Source: Pseudomonas tensinigenes
GTDB taxonomy: Bacteria; Pseudomonadota; Gammaproteobacteria; Pseudomonadales; Pseudomonadaceae
DNA: 64,000 nt
Assembly (NCBI RefSeq): GCF_014268445.2
Contig: NZ_CP077089.1
Span: 3,217,501 to 3,281,500, forward strand
Direction of reading: 5' to 3'
The first letter of the stretch is position 1; each line of letters starts with the position of its first letter. The position numbers were made by a program, and so were the translations under genes. Below are positions 43,143 through 52,681 of this stretch, piece by piece. The notes under the pieces are model-generated. The model had not been told where the DNA came from. It did no database searches and saw only the letters and a program-made list of their open reading frames with translations.

Positions 43143-44444
43143 ATGCGTCCCCTATTTCCCCTCATCACCCCGCGCCAGTCGTTTGGCTTCGGAGCCGTTG
43201 TGCTGTGCGCAGGTTTTACCGCACAGGCTCAGGCCAGCGGATTTTTTGAAGACACCACGGCGAAAATCGAATCGCGCACGGTGTACTTCAACCGCGATTT
43301 CCGTGATGGGAGCACCTCGAACGCTCAGGGCGCCTCCAAGCGTGAGGAGTCGGCACAGGGTTTTATTCTCAACCTGCAATCGGGCTACACCGAAGGTACG
43401 GTGGGTTTTGGTATCGATGCGTTGGGCATGCTCGGCTTTCAACTCGATTCCAGCCCGGACCGCAGCAACAGCGGCTTGCTGCCCTCCAGCGGCAACGATC
43501 CGCGCGGCTCGAAAGGCCAGTACGCGAAAATGGGCCTGACCGCCAAAGTGAAGGTTTCGAACACGGTGCTGAAGTACGGTGCACTGCTGCCTGATCTGCC
43601 GTTGCTGAAATACAACGACGGCCGTTTGCTGCCGACCATGTTCAACGGCGCCATGCTCACCTCTAAAGAGCTGAAAGACTTGACGTTCATGGCCGCGCGC
43701 CTGGACAAGTACACCGCGCGTGATTCCACCGATTCGCAAGACATCCGCGTGCACTGCAAAAACAAGCGCTACGCGTGCAACACCACCGCCGACCATTTCG
43801 ACATGTACGGCTTCGACTACAAGATCAATGATCGCCTGACTGCGCAGTATCACTACGCCGAACTGGAAGACATTTATCGTCAGCACTTTGTCGGGCTGCT
43901 GGGTAATCAACCGTTAGCTGGCGGCGTGCTCAAAGCGGATCTGCGCGTGTTGAAAAGTGCCGACAGCGGTGATGCCAAGGCCGGTTCCATCGATAACCGT
44001 GCGTTGAGCGGCATGGTGTCCTATGCGCACAGCGGTCACACGTTCAGCGCCGGTTGGCAGCGTATGAACGGCGACAATTCGATGCCGTACCTCGATGGCA
44101 GCAATCCGTATCTGGTCAACTATGTGCAGGTCAACGACTTCGCCGCTGCGCAGGAACGTTCGTGGCAACTGCGTTATGACTATGACTTCAAGGCCATTGG
44201 CATTAATGGTTTGAGCTTCCTGACCCGCTACGTGAACGGTGATCACATCAAGGTGTTGGGCAGTGATCAGGAAGGCAAGGAATGGGAACGCGACAGCGAG
44301 TTGAAGTATGTGATTCAGACGGGCACGTTCAAGGATGTGAGTCTGCGTTTGAGGAATGCGACTTACCGGACCAACTATGAGAAGTTTGCCCGGGATGTGG
44401 ATGAGACACGGTTGATTGTGAGTTATAGCTTTTCCGTTCTGTAA
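43143..44444 (+). CDS. OprD-family outer-membrane porin
   Basis: A 433-residue OprD/OccD-OccK type porin. The signal peptide is the region MRPLFPLITPRQSFGFGAVV to about AQAQASG. The mature barrel opens GFFEDTTAKIESRTVYFNRDF, the standard OprD start, and contains PLLKYNDGRLLP with DQ/arginine ladder elements and FDYKINDRLTAQYHYAELED. It ends in a C-terminal strand LIVSYSFSVL. These channels admit specific small molecules such as amino acids, sugars or carboxylates. The substrate cannot be read. TTGGAG precedes the ATG at 43143. A longer frame from 43047 is rejected because it spoils the signal peptide. Confidence 0.92.
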   Translation: MRPLFPLITPRQSFGFGAVVLCAGFTAQAQASGFFEDTTAKIESRTVYFNRDFRDGSTSNAQGASKREESAQGFILNLQSGYTEGTVGFGIDALGMLGFQLDSSPDRSNSGLLPSSGNDPRGSKGQYAKMGLTAKVKVSNTVLKYGALLPDLPLLKYNDGRLLPTMFNGAMLTSKELKDLTFMAARLDKYTARDSTDSQDIRVHCKNKRYACNTTADHFDMYGFDYKINDRLTAQYHYAELEDIYRQHFVGLLGNQPLAGGVLKADLRVLKSADSGDAKAGSIDNRALSGMVSYAHSGHTFSAGWQRMNGDNSMPYLDGSNPYLVNYVQVNDFAAAQERSWQLRYDYDFKAIGINGLSFLTRYVNGDHIKVLGSDQEGKEWERDSELKYVIQTGTFKDVSLRLRNATYRTNYEKFARDVDETRLIVSYSFSVL

Positions 44445-44453
44445 CGGCCCCAA

Positions 44454-44538
44454 TGTAGGAGCTGCCGCAGGCTGCGATCTTTTGACGTTGATTGTTAAAA
44501 ACAAGATCAAAAGATCGCAGCCTTCGGCAGCTCCTACA
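44454..44538. repeat. Long inverted repeat, TGTAGGAGCTGCC family
   Basis: TGTAGGAGCTGCCGCAGGCT and AGCCTTCGGCAGCTCCTACA form the outer arms, and GCGATCTTTTGA / TCAAAAGATCGC the inner arms, so the 85 bp can fold into one hairpin. Same family as 2812-2910. It sits between convergent genes and may end transcription. Confidence 0.8.
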
Positions 44539-44554
44539 CGGGATCCCGAAACTT

Positions 44555-45175
44555 TTACAACCAATGCCAGAACCGGCTCCAGAACCCCCGATTCAAATCC
44601 TCCTTGCACCCGGCATATTGCCGCGCATACACGTCCGAGCGATTCTGCACTTTGCGTGCCGTTGGCATCAGCCAGGCTTTGCTCGCGTAAGTCTTGTTGC
44701 GGAATCCGCCCCAGCCTTCGTGGTAGTTGAGGTACTGGTTGTAGGCGTCGTACTTGTACACGCCGTTGATCGAATAGGTCTTGTCCATGTACCAGCCAAC
44801 AAAGTCGATGGCGTCGTCGAAGTCTTCGCGATCGGCGCCGCTGCGGCCGGTGCTTTTCTGGTAATCGGCCCAGACTTCATCCTTGGCTTGCGCATAACCC
44901 GAGGCGGTCGAGACGCGGCCCCACGGGATCACCCACAGCAGGTATTTGCGGGGGGTCTTGGCGTCGTAGCGGTAGCCGGATTCCTGATACATGATCGCGA
45001 AGGGCACCTGAATCGGCACGCCCCAGCGTTTTTGCGTGACTTGCGCAGCGTCGTACCAGTCGCTTTTTTCGCGGAAGATTTCGCAGATGTCTTCCGGCGA
45101 ACGGGGCGGCGAGGTGCCGCACCCGCTCAGTAGCGTTGCCAGTGTCAGTAGTCCAAGCGTTTGCCCGTAATTCAA
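44555..45175 (-). CDS. Transglycosylase-like (SLT) lipoprotein
   Basis: A 206-residue lipoprotein: the signal peptide ends LATLLSGCGTS, so the Cys after Gly should carry the lipid. The domain after it contains PFAIMYQESGYRYDA, the catalytic Glu context of SLT lytic transglycosylases, then STASGYAQAKDEVWADYQ and the aromatic-rich YDAYNQYLNYHEGWGG. It is likely a peptidoglycan lytic enzyme at the outer membrane. The only available start is TTG (45173-45175), with no strong ribosome-binding site, so the exact start is uncertain. It follows mtlZ in the same direction after 45 bp. Confidence 0.82.
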   Translation of the reverse strand: MNYGQTLGLLTLATLLSGCGTSPPRSPEDICEIFREKSDWYDAAQVTQKRWGVPIQVPFAIMYQESGYRYDAKTPRKYLLWVIPWGRVSTASGYAQAKDEVWADYQKSTGRSGADREDFDDAIDFVGWYMDKTYSINGVYKYDAYNQYLNYHEGWGGFRNKTYASKAWLMPTARKVQNRSDVYARQYAGCKEDLNRGFWSRFWHWL

Positions 45176-45220
45176 AAGCCGTTATCCCGTCGTGCGCAAA
45201 AAGGCCGACAGTCTACGCGT

Positions 45221-46159
45221 TCAGCTCAATTGGTGACGATAGGGCAGATCCGGGCCGGTTTTGCTGCAGGTCAGCGCGGCGGCTTGCACGGCGAACCTGA
45301 GCATGGCGTCGATCTGCTCGTGCGCGAGTTGCTGCACGCCTTCGACCGAATCCAGACCGTGCTCGGTCAGCCAGGTGATCAGCGCGGCCTGGAAGGTATC
45401 GCCCGCGCCAACGGTATCGGCAATCTTTATCGAGGCTGCCGGGACTGACCATGTGCCGTGTTGGCGGCTGAACGCAGTAGCGCCATCGCCGCCACGGGTG
45501 AGGAAGACGATCTGGCAGCGATGTTCGAGCCAGCCTTCGATCACCCGTTGCGGATCCTGTTCGGGGTAAAGCAGGCTCAGGTCTTCGTCACTGACCTTGA
45601 TCAGATCGGCCAGTGGCACCAGCGTCGCGATGCGCTCGCGCCACAGGTCGATGTTCGGCTCGGGATTGAGGCGTACGTTCGGATCGAGGGTGATCAGGCG
45701 TTTGCCGCTCTCGCGTTGTACCAGCGTCAGCAAGGTGTCGCCAATCGGCTGCACCACCAGCGAGAACGAGCCAATGTGCAAGCCGCGCACCTCAGGACCC
45801 AGCGCTGGCAGATGAGCCAGACTCAACTGCCGGTCCGCGCAGCCTTCACCGCGAAAGCTGTAGTGCGGCGAGCCATTGGCACCGACGGCGACCATGGCCA
45901 GCGTGGTCGGCGCGGCGAAATCCACCAGATAGTCCGGGCGCACACCTTCATCCCGCAGCACTTGCCGCAAACGACGGCCGAGGTAGTCAGTGGACAGCCC
46001 GCCAAACAAGGCCGAGTCCACCCCCAGACGGCGCAAACCGACGGCGACGTTGAACGGCGAGCCGCCGGCAATCGCCTTGAAGTTCACTTTCGAAGCCAGA
46101 CCGCTGGCGTCGTCTTCACTGAAAAAATCGAACAGGGCTTCGCCACACACCAAATACAT
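45221..46159 (-). CDS. mtlZ: Fructokinase of the mannitol operon
   Basis: A 312-residue PfkB-family kinase. N-terminal MYLVCGEALFDFFSEDD, substrate motif AIAGGSPFNVAVGLRRLG, and the C-terminal anion hole/base IADTVGAGDTFQAALI. It phosphorylates the fructose formed from mannitol by MtlD. Its place as last gene of mtlE-F-G-K-D-Y-Z follows the order described in P. fluorescens. The start at 46159 follows mtlY after 13 bp; the frame is open upstream into mtlY but the family begins here. Confidence 0.93.
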   Translation of the reverse strand: MYLVCGEALFDFFSEDDASGLASKVNFKAIAGGSPFNVAVGLRRLGVDSALFGGLSTDYLGRRLRQVLRDEGVRPDYLVDFAAPTTLAMVAVGANGSPHYSFRGEGCADRQLSLAHLPALGPEVRGLHIGSFSLVVQPIGDTLLTLVQRESGKRLITLDPNVRLNPEPNIDLWRERIATLVPLADLIKVSDEDLSLLYPEQDPQRVIEGWLEHRCQIVFLTRGGDGATAFSRQHGTWSVPAASIKIADTVGAGDTFQAALITWLTEHGLDSVEGVQQLAHEQIDAMLRFAVQAAALTCSKTGPDLPYRHQLS

Positions 46160-46172
46160 AATTGTTTGCTCT

Positions 46173-47669
46173 TTATAGGGTTGCGACATGCTGTTGATAG
46201 CGTTCATAGGCCTGCTGGAACGCCGCGACGTTGGCGGCAATCGGCAGGGTTTCACTGCTGGAGTCGAGTTTCACGCAGCGCTGACACAGGTCGGCGAGGG
46301 TGTTTTCGTGGCCGTTCGACCAGGATTTGCACCACGCCGCTTGAATCGCTGCGCCGAGGGCTGCGGCTTCGCTTTGTTCGGTGCAGATCACCGGGGTGTT
46401 CATGATGTCGGCGACGATCTGCCGCCACAACGCGCTTTTCGAACCGCCGCCGATCAGGCAAATGCTGCGGCTTTGTAAACCATTGTGGCGCAGCAAATCC
46501 AGCCCGTAGCGTAAACCGAAGGTGGTGCCTTCGACGGCGGCGCGGCACAGATTGGCCTGGGTCAGGTTGTCCAGCGTCAAGCCGTGCAGGCTGCCGGTGG
46601 CGTGGGGCAGGGCGGGGACGCGTTCGCCGTTGAGGAATGGCAGCATGCTCACGCCGTCGGCGCCGATGGGCGCCTGGGCGACGAGGTCGTTGAACTGCTG
46701 CAGATCGAGGTCGAACAGCTCGCGAATCGCGCCGGTGGCGTTGGTCAGGTTCATGGTGCAGATCAGCGGCAACCAACCGCCACTCGACGAACAGAACGTC
46801 GCGACCGAGGCATCCGGGCTGACTTTCGGCACTTCGGAATAGGCGTACACCGTACCGGAAGAGCCGAGGCTCATGGTGATCGCGCCGGGCTGAATGTTGC
46901 CGGTGCCGATGGCGCCCATCATGTTGTCGCCGCCGCCGCTGGAGACCAGCGCATTGGGGTTGATGCCGAGGTGTTCGGCAATCGCCGGCAAAATGGTGCC
47001 GACAGATTGATGTGCATCGATCAGCTCAGGCAATGCGGCTTGCAGGCGTCCGCTGGCGTCGATGTCGCGCAGCAGTTGCAAGTCCCATTGGCGGGTGCGC
47101 ACGTTGAAATAGCCGGTGCCGGAGGCGTCGCCGTATTCGCTGCAGGCGCGGCCGGTGAGCCAGAAGTTCAGGTAGTCGTGGGGCAGCAGGATGCGTGCGA
47201 TGCGTGAGAACACCACGGGGTGCTGCTCTTTGGTCCAGAGCAGTTTCGACACCGTGTAGCCCGGCGCGATGACCACGCCAAGGCGTTCCAGCGAACCTTT
47301 TTCACCGCCCAGATGCACCAGCATACGGTCATTTTCGGCGCTGGTTTCGGTGTCGCACCAGAGCTTGGCCGGGCGCAGCACTTCGCCTTGATCATCGAGC
47401 AGGACCAGACCGTGTTGCTGACCGGATACGCCGATGCCGAGGATCGACTGGCCGTCGACATTCGCCGCGAGCAATGCCTGGCGGGTGGCGAGGGTGAAGG
47501 CTTCCAGCCATTGCTGGGTGTCTTGTTCGCGACGGCCGTTGGCGCCGCTGATCATCGTGTGTGCGGCGGCGCCTTGGCCGAGGACTTGACCGCTGATGGC
47601 GTCGAGGATGATGGCTTTGGTGCCTTGGGTGCCGCAGTCGATGCCGAGGAACAGTTGTTGTGTTGTCAT
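46173..47669 (-). CDS. mtlY: Xylulose kinase
   Basis: A 498-residue FGGY-family carbohydrate kinase. N-terminal phosphate motif FLGIDCGTQGTKAIILD, the substrate-binding GANGRREQDTQQW, and second ATPase signatures SLGSSGTVYAYSE and CLIGGGSKSALWRQIVAD. It phosphorylates D-xylulose, which MtlD forms from D-arabitol. It lies between mtlD and mtlZ and is separated from mtlD by a 333-bp repeat-rich interval, an unusually large gap for this operon. Confidence 0.93.
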   Translation of the reverse strand: MTTQQLFLGIDCGTQGTKAIILDAISGQVLGQGAAAHTMISGANGRREQDTQQWLEAFTLATRQALLAANVDGQSILGIGVSGQQHGLVLLDDQGEVLRPAKLWCDTETSAENDRMLVHLGGEKGSLERLGVVIAPGYTVSKLLWTKEQHPVVFSRIARILLPHDYLNFWLTGRACSEYGDASGTGYFNVRTRQWDLQLLRDIDASGRLQAALPELIDAHQSVGTILPAIAEHLGINPNALVSSGGGDNMMGAIGTGNIQPGAITMSLGSSGTVYAYSEVPKVSPDASVATFCSSSGGWLPLICTMNLTNATGAIRELFDLDLQQFNDLVAQAPIGADGVSMLPFLNGERVPALPHATGSLHGLTLDNLTQANLCRAAVEGTTFGLRYGLDLLRHNGLQSRSICLIGGGSKSALWRQIVADIMNTPVICTEQSEAAALGAAIQAAWCKSWSNGHENTLADLCQRCVKLDSSSETLPIAANVAAFQQAYERYQQHVATL

Positions 47670-47708
47670 GTGTGAACCACTCGGGGTGTGGTGAAGATCA
47701 AGAGCTTA

Positions 47709-47998
47709 CCCCCTCACCCCAGCCCTCTCCCCCAAGGGGGCGAGGGGGAAGGGAGCCGATCGGGGGCTGTTCAAAATCTGAGTTCGACTCCGGATATCTC
47801 AAACCGGGGCTGTTCAAATCCTGAGTTCGACTCCGGTTCTCTCAAACCGGGGCTGTTCAAAACCTGAGTTCGACTCCGGTTCTATCAAACCGGAGCTGTT
47901 CAAAACCTGAGTTCAACTCCGGACTTTCAGGTCGATGTAAGGTGTACAAACCACTCGGTCAGTCCCCTCTCCCTTTGGGAGAGGGCTAGGGTGAGGGG
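47709..47998. repeat. Tandem 43-bp repeats inside imperfect terminal inverted repeats
   Basis: Four direct copies (the last partial) of a 43-bp unit, with GGGGCTGTTCAAAACCTGAG and TTCGACTCCGG as conserved parts, begin near 47763, 47806, 47849 and 47892. The exact period is 43 bp. The block is flanked by CCCCTCACCCCAGCCCTCTC (47711 on) and, in reverse, GGGAGAGGGCTAGGGTGAGG (to 47998), resembling the ends of a small non-autonomous element. It fills the mtlD-mtlY gap and has no open frame. Confidence 0.82.
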
Positions 47999-48002
47999 CT
48001 TT

Positions 48003-49475
48003 TCAATCCAGAATCCGCTGCAAAGTCCGCGTCACACCCTCTTCACGCAAACTGTTGCAGCACCACTCAAACGCCGCCACAAACTCCGCCGAACGCGGAA
48101 TCGCCGTGCCGAAAATCTCCTCGACCGCCAACAACCGCTGCGTAATTAAAGCATCGTCCGCGACCAACGCCTGACAAAACGCCGCGCGCGGATCCGGGAT
48201 CGAATAGGTATCGCCATTCTCATCGACCCCCTTCAAATACAACGCCCAAGCCGCCACCACCAACGCCGCGCGCTTGGTCTCCTGCCCATCAGCAATCAAC
48301 CGGTTGATCGTCGGAATGGTGAATTTGGGAAACTTCGACGAGCCGTCCGAACACACCCGCTCCAGCTGATCGGCAATCGCCTGATTGGAGAAGCGCGCCA
48401 CCAGCGTGTTTTTGTAATCGGTCAGATCAATGCCCGGCACCGGCGCCAGTTGCGGGGTCACGTCGAGATACATATAGGCGCGCATATAACGTACGAACAG
48501 CGGGTCGTTCATGGTTTCATGAACAAACCGATAACCCTTCAAAAAGCCCAGATAGGTCAGCGCCAGGTGGCTGCCGTTGAGCAGTTTGATCTTCATTTCT
48601 TCATAGGGCGAAACATCGTCGGTGAATTGCACGCCAACCTTTTCCCAGGCCGGGCGACCGTTGACGAATTTGTCTTCCAGCACCCATTGCACGAACGGCT
48701 CGCAGACCACCGGCCAGGCATCGTCGACGCCGTGTTTGTCGGCCAGTTGCAGGCGATGGGCAGTGCTGGTCATCGGTGTGATGCGATCGACCATGGCGTT
48801 GGGGAAACTGACGTTGGCGTCGATCCAGCTGCACAGATTGCTGTTGCGCAGTGTGGCAAATGCCAGCAACGCCTTGCGCGTCACGGCGCCGTTGTGCGGC
48901 AGGTTATCGCAAGACATCACGGTAAACGCCTGGATGCCTGCCGCGCGGCGTTTTTCCAGGGCTGCACACAAGAAACCGAACACGGTTTTCGGTGCATCGG
49001 GATGGGCCAGATCGTGTTGGATCTGTGGCAAGTGCGCCATGAATTCGCCGTTGCTGTCGTCAATGCAGTAACCGCCCTCGGTGATGGTCAGCGAGACGAT
49101 GCGGATTTGCGGATCGGCGAGTTTGTCGATCAACGCCTGAGCGTCGTCCTCGGCCAGCAGCATGTCGCGAATCGCACCGATCACGCGGACTTCGGTGTCG
49201 TCGCCGTCGCCGAGTTCGAACAGGGTGAACAGGTAATCCTGTTCCTTGAGGTCACTGCGGGCGCGGCGGTCCTCAGCGCGCAGGCCGACACCGCAAATCG
49301 CCCAGTCGAGGGCTTCGCCGGTGTTCATCAGCGCATCGGTGTAATACGCCTGATGCGCGCGGTGGAAGCCGCCGACACCAATGTGTGCGATGCCTTGACG
49401 CGTGTCGTTGAGGCTGTAGGCCGGCAGTTGTACTTCGCTGGCCAGACGATGGAGATTCTGTTGGTTGAGTTTCAT
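48003..49475 (-). CDS. mtlD: Mannitol dehydrogenase
   Basis: A 490-residue long-chain polyol dehydrogenase, the exact size class of the P. fluorescens enzyme. The NAD-binding start is IAHIGVGGFHRAHQAYYTD, and the catalytic helix region is VEYEEMKIKLLNGSHLALTY-like (here PYEEMKIKLLNGSHLALTYLG), containing the Lys, Asn and His of the active site. VDRITPMT is also typical. It oxidises D-mannitol to fructose, D-arabitol to xylulose and D-sorbitol to fructose. It lies 15 bp after mtlK. Confidence 0.95.
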   Translation of the reverse strand: MKLNQQNLHRLASEVQLPAYSLNDTRQGIAHIGVGGFHRAHQAYYTDALMNTGEALDWAICGVGLRAEDRRARSDLKEQDYLFTLFELGDGDDTEVRVIGAIRDMLLAEDDAQALIDKLADPQIRIVSLTITEGGYCIDDSNGEFMAHLPQIQHDLAHPDAPKTVFGFLCAALEKRRAAGIQAFTVMSCDNLPHNGAVTRKALLAFATLRNSNLCSWIDANVSFPNAMVDRITPMTSTAHRLQLADKHGVDDAWPVVCEPFVQWVLEDKFVNGRPAWEKVGVQFTDDVSPYEEMKIKLLNGSHLALTYLGFLKGYRFVHETMNDPLFVRYMRAYMYLDVTPQLAPVPGIDLTDYKNTLVARFSNQAIADQLERVCSDGSSKFPKFTIPTINRLIADGQETKRAALVVAAWALYLKGVDENGDTYSIPDPRAAFCQALVADDALITQRLLAVEEIFGTAIPRSAEFVAAFEWCCNSLREEGVTRTLQRILD

Positions 49476-49490
49476 CGGGAATTCTCGAAA

Positions 49491-50594
<1,104 letters not shown>

Positions 50595-50645
50595 GAGGAT
50601 GGGCCTCCACAATGTTGTTATTCGTATGAGCCTTGCAGGCTTTTT

Positions 50646-50735
50646 TGTGGGAGCGAGCCTGCTCGCGAAGGGGCCGTGTCAGTCGCCATCAGGGTTGAAT
50701 GACACTCCGCTTTCGCGAGCAGGCTCACTCCTACA
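50646..50735. repeat. REP inverted doublet between mtlG and mtlK
   Basis: Arms TGTGGGAGCGAGCCTGCTCG (from 50646) and a slightly degenerate partner ending GAGCAGGCTCACTCCTACA (50735). It fills most of the 166-bp gap inside the operon. Confidence 0.8.
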
Positions 50736-50760
50736 GGGGAATGTGTTGGGTTCGGGATCT

Positions 50761-51591
50761 TCATTTCACGGCGCCAAAGGAGAGGCCGCGCACCAGTTGT
50801 TTCTGGCTGATCCAGCCGAAGATCAGGATCGGCGCACAGGCCAGCGTCGACACCGCCGACAATTTGGCCCAGAACAAGCCTTCAGGACTCGAATACGAGG
50901 CGATCAACGCGGTCAGTGGCGCGGCTTTCGACGAGGTCAGGTTCAGCGACCAGAACGCCTCGTTCCAGCACAGAATCAACGACAGCAGCACGGTCGAGGC
51001 GAGGCCGCCCTTGGCGATCGGCAGCAGCACGCGGACCATTTCCTGCCACAGTGTGGCGCCGTCGAGGCGGGCGGCTTCGAGGATGTCTTTGGGGATGTCC
51101 TTGAAGTAGGTGTAAACCATCCAGACCACGATCGGCAGGTTGATCAGCGTGTAGATCACGATCAGTGCGATGCGCGTGTCGAGCAGGCCGAAGCTTTTCG
51201 CCAGCAGGTAGATCGGCATCAGCACGCCCACCGGCGGCAGCATCTTGGTCGAGAGCATCCACAGCAGCGTGCCTTTGGTGCGTTGGGTTTCGTAAAACGC
51301 CATCGAGTACGCCGCCGGCACCGCGATCAGCAGGCACAAAGCGGTGGCGCTGAAGGAAATCACCACCGAGTTCCAGGCGAAGCTGAAGTAGTCGCTGCGC
51401 TCGTTGATGTGCAGGTAGTTCTCCAGCGTCGGCGTGAAAATGAATTGCGGCGGCGTGGCGAACGCGTCGATTTCGGTTTTGAAACTGGTCATCACCATCC
51501 ACAAGATCGGGAAGAAAATCACGATGGCGATGGCCCAGGCCAGGGTGCCGAGCAGCAGGCTTTGCAGCCGGCGGGATTGTTGAAGAGTCAT
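50761..51591 (-). CDS. mtlG: Polyol ABC transporter permease
   Basis: A 276-residue permease of the MalG type with six membrane segments, starting MTLQQSRRLQSLLLG. The cytoplasmic coupling loop that contacts MtlK is the EAA motif ILEAARLDGATLWQEMVRVL. Together with MtlF it forms the membrane channel for mannitol, sorbitol and arabitol. It follows mtlF after 8 bp. Confidence 0.94.
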   Translation of the reverse strand: MTLQQSRRLQSLLLGTLAWAIAIVIFFPILWMVMTSFKTEIDAFATPPQFIFTPTLENYLHINERSDYFSFAWNSVVISFSATALCLLIAVPAAYSMAFYETQRTKGTLLWMLSTKMLPPVGVLMPIYLLAKSFGLLDTRIALIVIYTLINLPIVVWMVYTYFKDIPKDILEAARLDGATLWQEMVRVLLPIAKGGLASTVLLSLILCWNEAFWSLNLTSSKAAPLTALIASYSSPEGLFWAKLSAVSTLACAPILIFGWISQKQLVRGLSFGAVK

Positions 51592-51599
51592 GGCAGGCC

Positions 51600-52526
51600 T
51601 CAGGCTTTGTCAGTCAGGTTTTTGCCGATCATCCGCACCAGAATGATCGCGGCGATGTTGGCGATGACCACAGCAATCAAGCCGCCCGCCGACGCCATGC
51701 CGACGTCGAACTGCACCAGCGCCTGGTTGTAGATCAGGTAGGCGAGGTTGGTCGAGGCGTAGCCGGGGCCGCCGTTGGTGGTGGTGAAAATCTCAGCGAA
51801 CACCGACAGCAGGAAGATCGTTTCGATCATCACCACCACGGCAATCGGTCGTGCCAGATGCGGCAGGGTCAGGTGCCAGAAGATCGCGATCGGCCCGGCA
51901 CCGTCGAGGCGCGCGGCTTCTTTCTGTTCCTGGTCCAGCGACTGCATCGCGGTCATCAGAATCAGGATGGCGAAGGGCAGCCATTGCCACGAAACAATGA
52001 TGATGATCGACAGCAGCGGGTAGTGTGCGAGCCAGTCCACCGGTTGCGCGCCGAACAGCTTCCAGATGTAGGCGAGGATCCCCGAGACCGGATGGAAGAT
52101 CAGGTTCTTCCAGATCAACGCACCGACCGTGGGCATGATGAAGAACGGCGAAATCAGCATGACCCGCACGATGCCGCGACCGAGAAATTCGCTGGCCTCC
52201 AGCAACGCACTGATCAACACGCCCAACACAACACTGATCAGCAACACGCTACCGACCAGCAACAGCGTGTTGGTGGCACCGGGCATGAAGCCCGAGTCGG
52301 TCAGAAAGTAGGTGAAGTTCTCCAGCCCGACGAACTCGTTCTCACCGGGGTAGAGCAGGTTGTAGCGGATCATCGAGAAGTAGATGGTCATGCCCAGCGG
52401 CACGATCATCCACAGCAGCAACAGGGCCACCGAAGGGCTGACCAGAAACCAGCCGGGATTGCGTACGCGGACCTTGCGCGCAGGTGGCGTCAGGTCGAGG
52501 TGGGCTTTGGCAGTTGAAGTATTCAT
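51600..52526 (-). CDS. mtlF: Polyol ABC transporter permease
   Basis: A 308-residue permease of the MalF type with six or more membrane segments (for example FLVSPSVALLLLWMIVPLG). The EAA loop reads QKEAARLDGAGPIAIFWHLT. The start at 52526 (MNTSTAKAHL) is the family start; the frame is open further up into the REP doublet, but that extension encodes repeat sequence. It pairs with MtlG, 8 bp downstream. Confidence 0.93.
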   Translation of the reverse strand: MNTSTAKAHLDLTPPARKVRVRNPGWFLVSPSVALLLLWMIVPLGMTIYFSMIRYNLLYPGENEFVGLENFTYFLTDSGFMPGATNTLLLVGSVLLISVVLGVLISALLEASEFLGRGIVRVMLISPFFIMPTVGALIWKNLIFHPVSGILAYIWKLFGAQPVDWLAHYPLLSIIIIVSWQWLPFAILILMTAMQSLDQEQKEAARLDGAGPIAIFWHLTLPHLARPIAVVVMIETIFLLSVFAEIFTTTNGGPGYASTNLAYLIYNQALVQFDVGMASAGGLIAVVIANIAAIILVRMIGKNLTDKA

Positions 52527-52566
52527 GGTGATCACAACCGAGTCATACAGACCTATGGAGATCCCA

Positions 52567-52655
52567 TGTGGGAGCGAGCCTGCTCGCGAAAGCGCTGGAT
52601 CAGTGCCATGTGTTTTGGCTGGCACGACGCCTTCGCGAGCAGGCTCGCTCCCACA
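52567..52655. repeat. REP inverted doublet between mtlE and mtlF
   Basis: Arms TGTGGGAGCGAGCCTGCTCG (from 52567) and GCGAGCAGGCTCGCTCCCAC (to 52655). It occupies most of the mtlE-mtlF gap, the classic place where REP hairpins protect the upstream binding-protein mRNA. Confidence 0.85.
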
Positions 52656-52681
52656 GGAGGCAGGAGCAAGTCGTTCAGCGG

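Noticed and set aside
47763..47934. CRISPR array
   Set aside because: The 43-bp units are directly adjacent with no variable spacers, and no cas genes are present.
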